DNA from: Haliscomenobacter sp.
Lineage (GTDB): Bacteria > Bacteroidota > Bacteroidia > Chitinophagales > Saprospiraceae
Assembly (NCBI GenBank): GCA_016707205.1
Contig: JADJHZ010000001.1
Location: 372,001-436,000, forward strand
Direction: 5' to 3'
DNA length: 64,000 nucleotides
Positions 43,583 through 58,500 of the stretch are shown piece after piece (within the stretch, counting starts at the first letter, position 1; every line of letters starts with the position of its first letter). Under the pieces are notes generated by a model. The model searched no databases. It had not been told where the DNA came from and was given only the letters and a program-made list of their open reading frames with translations. Made by a program: the position numbers and the translations under genes.

Positions 43583-46500
43583 TCACTCCAGCACAATCAT
43601 CTTCTTCGTCGCCACAAACTCCCCGAGGTGAAGGTGTAGGTCAGCACACCCGTTGCGTTGAGGTCGCTGGATTTCACGGTTACCTGGTTGTCCCCTTGCG
43701 CAAACTGCCCTTTTACTACCCGCAGCGTGCGGCCTGTTACATCCTGTATCGTCAGCGTAGCTTCACCGGCAACTGGCAGGGTGAAGCCGATCACCGTTTC
43801 TCGCCGGGAACGGGTTCGGGGTGTTTTGATTAAGGGCGAAGCCAAGTGGTTGGGTGGTTAAGTGGTGGAGTGGTTGGATCGCCAAACCTACGCTCAGGTA
43901 GTCGCCTCCTGTGCGGTACGCTTCCGCCCGCGTGATCCGGCTGTACGCTCAGTACGTCACTCAAGCTTGCTACATCCGCCTTGGCTTTCACCACCAGCGT
44001 GAAGAGCCCTTCCTGTCCCCCTTTGGAGGGGGCCGGGGGGAGGACGCCTGGCGATGCATTCCAGGAAGAGGTAATCATCCCTTCCCTCGCAAACACCCCA
44101 AAGTTCTCCGCTTTGGAGACTGCGTATTCGATATCCACCAGTTCCACTTTGTTTGGATCAAGGCCCAGCGTGAACTGATAGCCTTCGATCTGGCTTATGT
44201 CGCCCGTGAAGGGGATGCGGTATTCATTGCCTGCCTTCAGCGGCTGGTCTTCTGTTTTGAGTTCAAACACCCCAGCCGTGCGCACGATGCTGTTCGCTAC
44301 CGCGTTGCCGTTCACGTCGCCCACCTTCACTGCTACGAAGTCCGCTTTCGCGTCTGCAGCAAGGTCGTTCAGGTTCGCTACTTCCGGGAACTGCGTCTTC
44401 CATGGGTTCGATGGATCGGCAAACTTGAACGTCCGGTCCACAAAACGCCAGCTCGTGTTGTTCGCATACTTCGTATCGATGCCCAGGATTAGTTGCGCAG
44501 CTGGATCAGGTCCAGCGTCGTCACCGAACGGGAGTTGTTCACATCCGCTGCGATCAGCTTGTACGGGATATTCAGAGGCTGTACGCCCATGATGTCTTTG
44601 GTGATCAGCACCAGGTCGAAGGTCGATACCCCGTTGAGCGGGTTCTTGTCCAGGTGCGGCGTCACCGAGTAATCGTACCCCAGCGTCACTCCGCTAAACC
44701 CAAACTCCCCGTCCCGGCCCGTCATCTTCGTCACCGAGCTGTGGCCCGACAGCGCCACTTCTACCCCTTCCACGCTCTCTTTGTTCTCTGTGGTGATCGC
44801 TCCTCCGATCGCTGCCGACGCCGCCGCGCTCGGGCATACCTTGCGCGCATCCGTCACGATCGCGTACGTCTCGCACCATGCCCAGTTGCCCAGCGCATCT
44901 TTGGTGTACAACCGCACCGCTACCTGCGTCACCTTCGCATCGTCGCAATCAAAAATCACCGACGTCTGCGGACTCGTCGGGATGCCCGCTTCGTTCAGTC
45001 CGTCGTGGCTGTCCCATACGCCGTCTGCGATCCCGTCTGCGCCGCTGTCTTTCACTACGTAATATTGATTATCCGGGATGTTCTCCTTCACTCCTACCGT
45101 CTTGGCGTTGCAATCCTGTACGTCGCTTGCTTTGAAGTCCGTAGCCCAGATCGCCATCGCGCCTTCGCCCGTATCCGGATCTTTCATCAAATCCGTGCTC
45201 AGGCCATGGTAGCAGATCGGTGCAATGCCGTTCGTGTCCTTGATGGAAAACGGAATCTTCTTCTCCAGCGACAAATTGCCGCAATCGTCGCGCACGATCA
45301 CCGTCAGTTTGTGGTCGCCGATCGGAAGCTGACTGGCATCGCCCGTGCCTGTTACCACCCAGGAGTTCGTGCCCTTGTTGTCGCCGTTGAGTGCATGCGA
45401 AGGAGTAACCGTCAGCCAAGAAGGCAGTTCAGCGCCATTCAGCTTCACGCGCTCGATCGCCAGGTTGCCCGCTACCGCAGGTACTTGCTGTACTTCTGTA
45501 TACGTGGAGCACAGATCTTGAGCAGAGAACTCGATCGATACGCTCGTGTTGCAATTGTTCTTGTTCTGATAGAACGTGAAGTCGGTAGGATCAAGCACTT
45601 CAGGACGTACCTTGTCGTGTACGAAGATGTACTGCGTGAACATGAATGCAAAGCGCTCGTAGCCGTTGTTGCCGTAGCTGGCGAATTCGCACGTTGCGGA
45701 TTTCCCCTGGTCGTCTGCGATTTCTTGTCATCGCCGCTACCGTCTTAGGCCTTTGTTTGCCCAGTTCACTGCATCTTCGGGTAGGATACGTTGCCATCCT
45801 CATCTTCGTAGTAGACCTCTTCGGTGCGGTCCATATTGGCATCGCGTACCAGAACGTTGACGCCACCGCCATCGTTCCAGTTGGTGCCGTTGTTGTTCGG
45901 GTCGCGGGGTACAACCACTGCCCACTGCATCGGCTCGCCGCAACGCTCGTCGTACTGGCACCAGTTGATCACCGTAAACGTACGGAAGATCTTGTAGCAC
46001 TCCGCAATCGGTGCGCCGTTCAGCGTAGCGCCGTTGTAACGCTTGTCACTTACATTCACCGCCAATACGTCGCAAGCCAGTTCGCCGCCGTCGATCACGT
46101 TTGCCGTGTCGCGAAGGTTAACGCAATCGCCTTCCAGATCCGCAGGGAACATGATATTGTACTCGTGTACCGGTTGTACCGTGATCACGACCGTACCGAT
46201 CGTGCTCGTTACCGTGCCCTTGCTCGTCGTCTTGGTGTAGGAGTAGCTCACCGTTACCGTGCCTGCTTCGCAGTGCAGATCGGTCGTTACTTTTGCAATA
46301 ACAACCGTATTGGCGCAATCGTTGCCGCTCATCGTAACCAGAACGTTCTGAGCGCCACCCTTATCGGTCAGCACTTTCTCTACAAAGTTCTTGTATTCCG
46401 TGCTCGTTACGTCCCAGCCAGCGGTGTTGCCAGCTGCAGCGATCAGACCTTCCACATACGCGCGGTCGGTGCACTTGATCGTTACAGGCCATGGAAGGAT

Positions 46501-49500
46501 GTACGTAGGAAGCACTTTGTCTTCGATCAGCTGCTCGCTCCAGCAGTAGTTGAAGTTGCCAGCCTTGTCCCAGCCACCCAGTTCAACGATTACTTTGTTC
46601 CCTAAGTCGCAGCAGAAGAACTCGGCATAATCCAGCCATGGAGTCATGATCGTCGCTACGCCGCTGCGCGTTACGGATACGAATTTCTCGTGGTCCTGCA
46701 GCGTACCGTCGCCGTTTTCGTCCCAGCCGTCTTTGCCCAGCTTCCAATCTTGCCGTTCTTATCCCAGTCGTAGCCTTTGGCAATGAAATCAGCCTGGCAA
46801 TCCGCGTCGTATGAACGGCGCAGTTTGATCCGGTCCATCGCGCAGTTGTCCCAGCTGCCTTCGTCTACGTCTTTGGCATTCACCCGGGCGTAGCCGTAGT
46901 AGTTATAGCCTTGCGCAGGATATTGCTGGCCGTAGCCCGCCCCTTGCGAGTTGGACAGCGTGATGTTCAGCTGATCGTCGCACTTCATTACCGGTGCAAT
47001 CTTGTCGACTACACGGAAGTAAAGGACTTTTTGAACTTTGTTGTAGCAATGGTCGAAGGCTTCTACCGTAAAGCGGTACAAACCAGGCGCCAAGCCTACT
47101 ACCAGCGGACGGCCGTTAACCACCATCACCTGATAGGTCTCTTCGTGCCAGCACGAATCCGCCGACAGCGGGATCCCGTAGGCATATTCCAAGCCCCAGC
47201 GCTCCATCTTGAGCACGCTCACGCTTGGGTTCTGATCGCAGTTGTCTTTGATCTCCCAGCCCAGGTATTCCAATAAACCTGCCCGGTCGGTAAACACCGC
47301 CGCGGTGCAGTCCATCGCGCCCGTCGAGATCAACGATACCGGTACGTTTGACGCCATCTCAAAATCGTCCTGGCACATCCGCTCCGGCTCCTCATATTTC
47401 ACTTTGCGCACATCGGTAAAGGTAGGCTTCACATTGTCGTACCACTTCAGCAGCACATACGTGCAGTTCTCCAGCCCGTGCTCCTGGCCCGGATTGCACC
47501 AGTCGAAGTACGACAGTTTAACCAGTACTTTCTTGCCGCCATTGCCGCATACCAGGAACATGTTAACCACCTTCGCATCAAAGCTGTAGTTGCAGCCCAA
47601 AAGCTTGTGTTCGCGTCCGTAACGCCATCCTGGAAAGAAGGCATAAAGTCCCCGGTCCGTGTAGCAATCCAGTGGATTGTTTACTCTCAGTTTGGTCTTG
47701 AACAGACGCAGCATCTCTTCAGCCGTCGGCGCAACGCACTTGTCGCCACCTACCAGGCAAGCCAGGTCGATCTCGTAGTCTACTTCGCCGCAGCAGTTGT
47801 CTTTAGTCGCATCGAAATCCTCCACAATCGAGTTGCAGGAAGCAGAAGCTACTTGATCCTTCAGGCTCTGCAGAAGCTGATTGGCAAACGTATTGGGCTG
47901 CGGACGTACCAGATAGATGTACTGATAGCCCTGGACGAAGTTGCCGTAGCAATCCGTCGCGGTGAACGTACGCTTGATGCGCGCCCATGCCTCGTAGCCC
48001 GAAGGAACCCCCGGATACGTTGACCCAATCTCGTCGCATGTGAAGTACGTCAACTGATCCGTCGCTTTCAGCGTCGTGAAGCACTGGCAATAGTTGTTAT
48101 GGCACGCATCCACAAACACCGGACGGCCCGCAAACAACGCGTTCGACGTCTCTTTCCACGTATTTTCTTTATTGAACAACTCCTCCGCGTTCAGGCACAG
48201 GAAGGCCGCGGTGGAGTTCGTAAATTGTCCATTGAGCAGCTCCGTCTGGCCTGGCGCCGTTAGCGTGCCCACGTTGCACTTCCCGATCCAGCTTGTATAT
48301 ACAGGGGCCGATTTGTCTTCGGCCACTACCGTGCCCCAGCAAATCAGGTTGCCCAGTCCGTCGAAGAGCCCATACGTCCACTCCCCGGCGCAGTCGATGA
48401 TATTCTCGTTCGACGGGTTGTTGTCCACTACCCGTACCGTGGCCGCTTCGCAGTTGCCCAGCACCAGGTTTTTCGCCTCCAGTGCGTAGGTGCACGTCAG
48501 CGGGTCAAGGGTTACGTTTACCTTGGAGCAGCCGCATGCCGCTACCTGGAAGGTCTCGCTCACCGTCACCGCGCAGCCCGGATCGTTGGGATCTTTCGAT
48601 CCGGCAGGGCCCGCGTCGAACCGGTAAGCCAGCGTATGCGTACCCTGGGACAGGTTTTTGGGCGCAAGGCTGAAGGCATTAGGCGCAAGGGCTGCAACGC
48701 CCTGAGGCATTCCATTGAAGAGGAACTGCCCGTTGCCCGTTACGACGGGATTGTTATCGCGGCCGGTCACTGTGAACGGCGCCGCATTCGGCGAAACCAC
48801 CCCGGGAAGATTCAGGATCACCGGATCCGGATAGTAGCAAATGTTATCTATTGGCAACACCTCCCCAGGGTACAATGGGCTCGTCGCGGTAATGGAATAC
48901 CCCGTCCCCGATTGATGCCGCCCAACCAGGCTATATTTATTATTTCCTATCGATACAAACTGGGTCGTCATTGCCGGGAACAGCATCCCCGTAGCCGGAT
49001 CGATCAGCCCGGTATTCGTCTCCAGCATCCAGGTTTCATTGTCGCTGTTCCCCGTGATGATGATTTCTTCATCAAAGTAATCCTGTTCGCTGCTGCAGGT
49101 GCAGGGGTCGTTGATCGAAGGCCCGTCTTCGTTGGCGATGGAGACCACACAGGTTCCCGAGCTATTGACGGTTACTTCCACGGTACATTCGTCCGTCAGG
49201 CCGGCCGCATCTTTCACCGTCAGCGTCACCATCTGTTTGCCGATATCGGCGCAAGAGAAGCTCGTTTTGCTGAGTAGGTACTCCGTAATCCCACAGTTAT
49301 CGGTGCTGTTGTTGTTCACTTCGCTGGCCTGCAAGGTGTATTGCCCCTGCGTGTTCAGCGTGATGGAGAAGGGGGCTTTACAGGAAGCGGTGGGGTCTTC
49401 ATTATCACTCACCACCACTTTTTGCGTGCATTCCTTTTTCTTGCCGGCGCCATCCGTAAACGTCCACGTGATTGTCGTCGTGCCTACCGGATAAACGGCA

Positions 49501-52500
49501 GTCAGTGCTGCGTTGTCATCCCGAACGCCCGTGGCCGTCACCGTACCACTGCAATTGTCGCTGGCCTGAGGCGCAGTGACACTTACGGTGGCGTAGCACT
49601 TACCCGCATCGTTGTTGGCCGTGATATCCGTCAGCGTCGTGCAGTCAAACACGGGAGCTTCATTATCGCTCACTACCACTTTCTGCGTGCATTCTTTTTC
49701 CTTGCCCGCAGCATCCGTAAACGTCCAGGTGATCGTCGTCGTGCCCACTGGATAAACGGCAGTCAGCAATTCGTTATCATCCCGCACGCCCGTGGCCGTC
49801 ACCGTGCCGCTGCAATTGTCGCTGGCTTGCGGCGCTGTGACACTTACGGTAGCGTAGCACCTAACCGCATCGTTGTTCGCCGTGATATCCGCTAGCGTCG
49901 TGCAGTCAAACACGGGTGCTTCGTTATCGCTCACCACCACTTTCTGGGTGCATTCTTTTTCCTTGCCCGCCGCATCTGTAAACGTCCAGGTGATCGTCGT
50001 CGTGCCCACTGGATAAACGGCAGTCAGTGCTGCGTTGTCATCCCGTACGCCCGTGGCCGTCACCGTACCACTGCAATTGTCGCTGGCTTGCGGCGCTGTG
50101 ACACTTACGGTGGCGTAGCACTGTCCCGCATCGTTGTTGGCCGTGATATCCGTCAGCGTTGTGCAGTCGAACAAGGGTTCAACATTATCCTCTACCGTCA
50201 ACATCCAGGGTATGACGCGGGTACAGCCTCCATTGCCGTCTTCTATTTTGACATATAAGGTATAGGCGCCTACTGCCAGGACCGGAACGGGCGTAAAGGT
50301 ATTGGTTGCCTGCACATACGTACCTGCCGATGTCGTAGCGGCCTCGTCGGTGAATATGCCCAATATGGTGAAATCCACCGGACTGCCCAGGCCGAAAGCG
50401 GGGCTAACGGGGCCGCAGTCATTGGCCGTGGTGGGGGCAATGATGATCTCATTGTTGGTTACGTTCGGGATCGGATTTCCCTGCGGGTAGGCGATGATGC
50501 CGTTGTTGGTCAGGGCTGAGTTCGTATGCGTTTGCGTCGTATTAACCGTAAATAGCCCTGAATTGGTAAACGTACTGCTATTGTTGAGGTTGTCAAAGAT
50601 GGTGAGGATGGCACAGGCGTTGTTGTTAAAGGTAGAATTCACGTCATTCTGCACGCCATCCACTGCGGTTTGCTTAATGCTGATGTCGCCTCCGGCATTG
50701 TTGTTGAACACAGCGTTGTTTTCAATTCCACTGTTTCCGATGCTTGCAGTTGCACCAATGGTGATTTTGGCTGCGTTGGTAAAAGTGCCACCTAGGTTCC
50801 ACAGACCTCTTGCGGTAACATTATCAATTTTGATTTCACCGCCTGTGTTGTTATTGAACATGGCTTGGTTAGTTAAGCCGTTCTCATTTACTCCCGCCAT
50901 AGCACCAATGGTGATAAGGGATGCATTATTGAAGGTTGCCGCATCACCATTATATAAGGCATGGTTAGTGGAACGGTCAATCTTAATTTCACCGCCTGTG
51001 TTGTTATTGAATATAGCTGTGTTGGTGAAATTAATTATGCCTACCGAACCTACACTTGCCGAAGCACCAATGGTGATAAGTCCTGAGTTACTGAAAGTAT
51101 TCTGATTAAAAAGAGCATCGTTAGTTCGGTCGATCTTAATGTCACCACCCATGTTGTTGTTGAAAGTGCCAGTGTTAAAAAGCCCTTCACGTCCGATGCT
51201 TGCGGTTGCACCAATGGTGATTTTAGCGGCGTTGGTAAAGGTGCTACCACCTTCGTTGTTCAGACCAACGCCGGTTGTATTATCAATTTTGATTTCACCA
51301 GCGTTGTTATTGAACGCAGCTGTGCTACCAAAGTTATTTAAACCTCGTTCTCCTACACTTACCGAAGCTCCAATGGTGATAAGGCCCGAGTTGTTAAAGG
51401 TGGCTTCTCTGTTCAAAATGGCACGGAAAGTTGAACGGTCAATCTTAATGTGGCCACCTGTATTGTTATTGAAAGTACCTCTGTTATAAAGCCCTTCGCC
51501 TCCAATGCTTGAGATATTACCCAAGGTAAGCTGTCCATTGTTTTGAACTGTGCCATCATTAAGGAATGCTGTGGAACCACCACTTGGTACACTTTTCGAT
51601 CCATTCACCGTAAGGCTGGCCGTTGTGGTAATGGTGAGGGTCGTTCCGCTTTGTACTTCAATGGTTTTAGCTACCGCAGCAGTCCCTCCAAAAATGGTGG
51701 GTTTGTTGGTCGTATTAGGTATCACGGCATCGTCCGCCACCGTAGGTACACTGCCATCCTGCCAGTTGCCGGGCGTAGCCCAGTCGGTCGAGACGCAACC
51801 CGTCCAGGTATCGGTGGTAGTGGCAGAGAACGCCGAATTCAGCATCACGGGGTTGCTGGCGTAGGCAAATTCACATGCCAGGGTGGATACCAAGCGTACT
51901 TTGATGTTGTAATTACCAGGCGCCAATCCGATGAAGGTGGCACTGGCTTGCCAATTCATGCCGTTGTCCACGCTGTACTCCAGGGTCCCGCTGCTCGTGG
52001 CGTTCACCACAATGGTACCTGTGGGTGTAGCGCAGGAGGGTTGAGTGACGCTAGGGGCGCTGAGGGTAATGACCATGGGGTCCCCCTGATACTCATAGGC
52101 GCCCATATCAATCACACCAAATTTGCGTGTATTACCATCCAGATCCGTGGTGGTGGCGTTGGCGTCGTTATTACCCACGTTGATAGCAGGCGAGCAAGGT
52201 TGGAGGTGTACATCAGTAGCCGATACAAACAAAGGATTGACATTTACTAAATCTCCATTTACTCCATTAGTAAAGCCACTGGAGCCATCGCTGTCGAGGT
52301 TGTTGCCCTGCGATTGAACTGTACCGAATAAGGTGGGCATAGCGGGGTCATCTCCCTGTAAAAAGTTACCTCCAGGGTTATTAGCCACAATGGTATTTTT
52401 CAAGATGGTTGTGGCACTTTGACCACTCGAGGAAATGCCCGTCCAAATAGCCCGATACCCGCCCACAGAAGTATTGTTGGCTACTGTACAGTTGATAAGA

Positions 52501-55500
52501 GTAAGCAGGGCAGTACTAAAAAAAGCACTATAATTGGCGATACCTCCTTGTGAGTTTTGGCTGACGTTACCGCTAATTTCGCAATTGGTTAGGGTAGCAC
52601 TTGGCACATCTTGTAAATTGATACCACTGCCTTGGTAAACCGTTGTGTTGTTTTTTACTTCACAGTTGGTCATGATCAGCGGTCGATTTGCCATAAGTAT
52701 TCCACCGGCATTTCCTGATGAATTATTGTTGATTTGACAAGATGAAAGGGTAAGCGGACGAGTGCTATAAATCCCCCCACCAAAATTAAGTCCGGCATCG
52801 TTTCCTGTTACTTGGCAACCTGTCATGGACAATGATGTACCCAAAGAATTATATATGCCGCCACCATTACTGGTGGCTTTGTTATTAGTTATCTGACTGT
52901 TGTTCAACACAAGGAGTGACTGGTTGTATATTCCACCTCCTTGCATTGCCATATTCAATTTGAAGAAGCAGTTGCTCATGGTTAGGTTGGTGGTGGCTGG
53001 GGTAGTAAACAGACCGCCACCAGCGGATAATGCCACATTATTGGAGAAGGTACACTGTGAGATGGTTGGGGAGCTATTGTTGTTGTAGATTCCCCCCCCC
53101 TGGGTATGGGGGGCACCGCTACCAGCATTTGCATTCCCACCCGAAATAGTGAAACCATCTAAAACGGCACTGGTGGTCAGCCCGTTGTTATTGTTATAGA
53201 TGACGTGATAAGCATTGCCGCTATTGCCTGTGATGCTCAGGGTACTGCCACTGCCCGTTACTACATCGGGTGTGCCGTCAATATCACCACTCAAAATGGT
53301 TTCGTTCGTTACAAAATCCCGAAGGGAGAGATCATAGGTAGCAGCCTCATTCCCCGCAAATCCACCGTAAATGCCGACCTCACTTTTCATAGAAAAGGTC
53401 TTGGTGCGCGGATCGGAGGGGGAAGGATTTCCCGATTCATCCGCTGTGGGGTAGTAGGTACCTTTGGCCACCCAAACCTGCGCTCCGCAGTTGGCGGCCA
53501 AATTGATGGCATACTGCAGCTGAGTACCCGAAAGGGCATTTGCCCAGCTACCGCCGTTTTGTAAACCTGCCCCTGCCTGGGTCACGTAGATGATGGGAGC
53601 CAGGGGGTCGGGGCAGACCGTCAGCACCACATCATTGCCGGTACCGCCCACATAGGAGATCGTTGCATTCAGCCCGCTGCCGAGGACGTTGGCAATGGTA
53701 GCGCCCTCCGCCAGCCCGTTGAATATTCCGATGATGGCATCTGTGCCGTCGTTGTCCACGATGGTGAAGGTCTGTACACCGTTGGGCACGTGGCTACCAC
53801 TGAGGATCAGGTCCACGCCAGTGAGATTCACGGCGCCCACGACGGTCAGCTGGGTGTAGGTCGCTCCTGTCCCGTCGCCGGCTGTTGTGCCGTTGATGAC
53901 AATGGCGAGGTCGCTGGCGAAAGACACCGTGCTCGCCGTAGCGTCTGTGCCGTTGAATACGGGTTTCACCGCTGCCGGGGTATTGCCCGGAGCGAGCAGC
54001 AAGGTACCTCCGCCGGTATTGAAATGCTGATTGAAAGTAATGTCGCCGCCGCTGCGAAGTTGCACGTTGGTAGCTGCCGGGAAGCTGATGGCAGCACTGA
54101 TGTTGATGGCCCCGCTGTTGGCATCGCCGGTAATGAGCGTGCCGGTGGTGATTAGGTCAATTTCGGCATCGGAGAAACTCAGCGGCCCCCCGATGGGGTC
54201 GGAGCCCGAGCCGATATCGATTTGCGTGCCGGTGGCATACGGGCGCAGAGTGGTGGTGCCATCGGTTTTGGTGCTAACAACTGCGCCGATGGCCATGCTG
54301 TTGGCTGTAAGGCTGATGTTGCCGCCGTGGGTGGCGGTGGTAATGGTGCCGGAAGACGCTGTGAGGATTCCAAATCCGTTGGAGCCGCCGCCTTCTATGC
54401 CGGTCACGCTAATGTTGCCCCCTGTAGAGGTGATTTTTGCATCGCTGTCAAAAACATTAACACCATAATTTTGAATGCCTGTACTTGCGCCACCGGTTCC
54501 CTGTACCGTCACTGTTCCGCTGCCGCCTGCCGTAATTTCACCACCTGTGTTTACTAAAATGCCAATATTTCCACCAGAACTGCCACTTCCGCCCCCTTGT
54601 CCTGTAACCGATACTACGCCACCACCTGAACTGATTTTTGCATCGCTGCCTATAACAGAAACACCACAATTCTCATTGCCCGCAGTTGCTCCACCGGTAC
54701 CTTGCACTGTCACCGTTCCGCTACCGCCAGCAGTGATCTGGTTACCAGCCAATATAAAGATACCATAGTTCCTGCCGCTCGATCCCGAGCCGCCGCCCCT
54801 GCCCGTCACGCTCACGTTCCCCCCCGAGGAGGCAATCAGAGCATTAAGCTGTAAAAGCACTCCGAAATTGTTGTTTCCGGTGCTCGTTCCGCCGTTGCCC
54901 GAAACACTGACGCTGCCCATGCCCCCTGCCGTGATCTGAGCCTCTGATGTAACCACCACGCCAGTGTTGCGCTCACTAGACCCCGCACCCCCTCCCGACC
55001 CCGTGACGCTCACGTTCCCCCCCGAGGAGGTGATTAGAGAATTGGCATTTTGTACAATCACTCCGTAATTGCTGGTTGCTGGGGAAGCACCGCCGTTGCC
55101 CGTGACACTGACCATCCCCATGCCGCCGGCCGTGATCTGACCCGCAAAGGATACCACGACGCCAACATTGAGTATACTTGGCTCCAAGCCGCTTCCCCCT
55201 GTACCAGTGACGCTCACGTTGCCGCCGGAGGAGGTGATTTGGGCATCAGTACCGGTGACCAACACGCCAAAATTGCTAATTCCTGTGGACGCTGCTCCGC
55301 CATTGCCCACCAACGTCACCGTTCCGCTGCCGCCAGCGGTGATCTGGCCAGCAGAGAATACGTAAATTCCATAGTTGCGTGCGCTCGCTCCCGAGCCGCC
55401 GCCGGTGCCAGTCACGCTCACGTTGCCGCCGGAGGAGGTGATGCGTGTATCGGTGCCACTGACTAGTACACCGAAATTTTCATTTGAGGTAGACCTGCCG

Positions 55501-58500
55501 CCGGTGCCGGTAACGGAAACCGCCGCGGTGCCGCCAGTAATGGTGCCGCCAGCTTCTACCACAACCCCATACCTACTACCGCTGTTTCCGCCCTTGCCAT
55601 TTACGGTCAGTACACCGCTGCCGCTGCAACCGAGTTTGCTGCCCACACCCGTTACGGTTACACCGTTGAATGCGCCAGTGGTGGCTATTGCTTGTTGGTT
55701 GGCCTCCACCGTCAGGTTGCCGTTTACGGTTTCCATGCTGCCGCCCGCGTTCACTCGCACGCTTTGGCTCACTTTCACGGTGGCTGCGCCGGTGCCGGAG
55801 AGCAGGAGGTTGGCATTGGCCGCTACAGTCACCTGATCCACACCCGGGCTGGCATCATCGTTTTGCAAGTCCACATCGAGGTTGGCGTTGGCAGCAAATG
55901 TGATGTCGCCATTGAAGTTGACCACATCGTCGCCTGTGCCGCCGTTGATGGTCAGGCTGGGTAGATTGGCGGTGAATGCGCCGATGTTGATGATGTCGGC
56001 GCCGACGCCAGTATTGATCGTGATAGAGTCAGCACCGGCAAGTGCCACGTTGGCAGGTGTGGTGAATGCCGTGACAGCGCCACCGTCAATGGAATAGGTG
56101 CGGGTGGTGGGCGTAGCTACAAAGCGGATGTTGGCGCCATTTTCACTTACATCCAACTGGTCGCCGTTGCCGGAAATATCGGTAATGACGATGGCGTTGC
56201 CGGTGGTCGTGATGCTGTAGTCGGGTGTAGCCCCTGTTCCCTGGACGGCAAAATCATAAACTGGCTCGTCGCTGTCGTTGTTGTTGATGGTGATGGTTGC
56301 CGTTTGCAGGCCGACTACAGCCGGGCTGAAGGTCACGGTTAAGGTGGCTTGCTGGCTTGCCGGGATAGGGTTGACTGGAGAGAGGGCGCCCACGCTAAAC
56401 AGGGCGTTGTCGCTGGTGATGGCGCTGACCGTCAGGTCCGAAGACCCCGTATTTTGAATGGTAAAGGTTCGTACCAGGTTACCCCCGGTGGGCACCTGCC
56501 CGAAGTCAGTGTGATCGGCCGTGGAGGGCATGTTATCGCCATCGGCGATGTCGGTGCCGTTGCCCTGTACGTTGATTTCCGGAGCAGCTTGGGATTCGTA
56601 GGCCCCCATATCGTAAGCGCCTAACCTGTTATTGCCCAGGATATCCGTCGGAACGGCCGGGCTGGGCGTGGTTCCCATATTAATGGCCGGACTGCCGGGT
56701 TGCAAGGCCAGGCCATCATCAGCAGTGCGGTAAGTGTTGTCCGCTCCATCTGCATCAGCCGCATTTATGAAGAGCGGGTCCTGGTTGTTTTTGATCCCTG
56801 TACCGGAGGCGTAATGGCTGTTGGCCTGGGTAAGGCTGTAGGTAACAGTAGCGCCGGCGGAAATATCCGCACCGGCCACGTTATTCACAGCTGTTGGAAA
56901 GCCTTTTCTATTTTCCCAGAAAATGGAATTCCGGATAACGGGGGTGCTTCCGGTGTTGTACAGGCCGCCGCCGTCCCCATTGGTCGTGTTATTGTAGAAC
57001 GTGCAGTTGGTCACGGTGTTATTGCCGATATTGTATATGCCACCGCCGTTGTTACCGCCGAAGTTTCCGCTAAAGACAGAGTTGGTCACGGTGGCGACGC
57101 TGCCCGATTCGAAATAAATGCCGCCGCCGCCAACGTTGGAGGAATTGCCAATAAATACACAACTGCTAATGGTTGGATTCCCTGCGTTATATATGGCGGC
57201 CCCGCCCCCGTTACCTGTATTGCTGTTAAAAATGCAACTGTCAATTGTTGGGTTACTGCCGGAGAAGTTGTAGATTCCACCGCCATAGGAGCTTACATTT
57301 CCACTGAACCGGCTGTTTCGCACCATGGGGCTGCTGTTGGTGTTCTGCATGCCGCCGCCGTTTTGGTAGCCTGTGTTTCCGCTGAAACTGCAGTTGAGCA
57401 CAGTCGGGCTGCTGTTAATGTTATTCATTCCCCCACCGCCCGTATTGTCTGCCTGATTGTTGTTGAATACACAGGAGACAAACCAGGGATTGGCGTTATT
57501 GTTATAAATCCCGCCGCCGGATGCGTTGGCATAATTTGAGCTGATGGTGCAATTGTACACACCCGGATTACCGCTTTCAATATACAAACCGGCCCCTATT
57601 CCAGGGGATATCGTTTTGGTCTCAACGTCGATGGTATTGCCTCCTGTTGCCCTTCCAACTGTGATGGTAAAACCATCCAGCCGGGTGGTATTGTCATCCG
57701 AAACGGAGAGGACCACGTGGTAGCAATTGTCCGTGTTATTGCCGGGGGTTCCGATATCTCCGCTCAGGATGGTCGGGTTCACGCTCACATCGCGCGTGCC
57801 CCCGCCCGTGGGATAACCGCCTAATATTTCCAATCCGTTCCGGAGGTGGAAGGTCTTGTCGCGGTCATCGGATGTGGTGATTTCCACGCCACCTGCATCG
57901 AAGGGTTTGTATGCCGGGTAGTAGGTCCCTTTGGCGACGTGTATCCTGACGACACAGGAACGCATATGCGCGACGCGCAGAGCTTCGGCCAGGGTTTTGA
58001 ATGCGGTAGCCCATGAAGTGCCAACGCCGCTGACGGTGACGTTGTTATCCACGTAAAGGTCTGGCGTGGATAAAAAGCCGGGATCCGCTGCATCCACCAG
58101 GGTGTTGCAGTTGTCGTCAATACCGTTGCACAACTCGGCTGCGCCGGGGTTTATGGCCGCATTGTTGTCATCGCAATCGCAGGCGGCGCCATAGCCGTCG
58201 GCATCTGCGTCGGTCTGAGGCAGATATGTCGAATACACCTGCTGGCCAAAGCTGCTCCAGGTGACATTGGCGGCGCCGGTGGGATTGGAGGTCGGGTAGG
58301 TGGACCAGACAACGTTGCCGGCGTTGTTGTTCGTCCAGATCGAGAGGTTGACCAGGCCGGCGCCGGAACCCAGCGTCCCGAGAAAACTCCTCGGGATGCG
58401 GATCTCGCTGGTCGTATTGCTCGCCCAGCCCGCATAATTACTCCAGGAACCCCCAACCTGCTGGCAGGTAGTTGGCGTATTGTAGGGGAAATAACAAATA

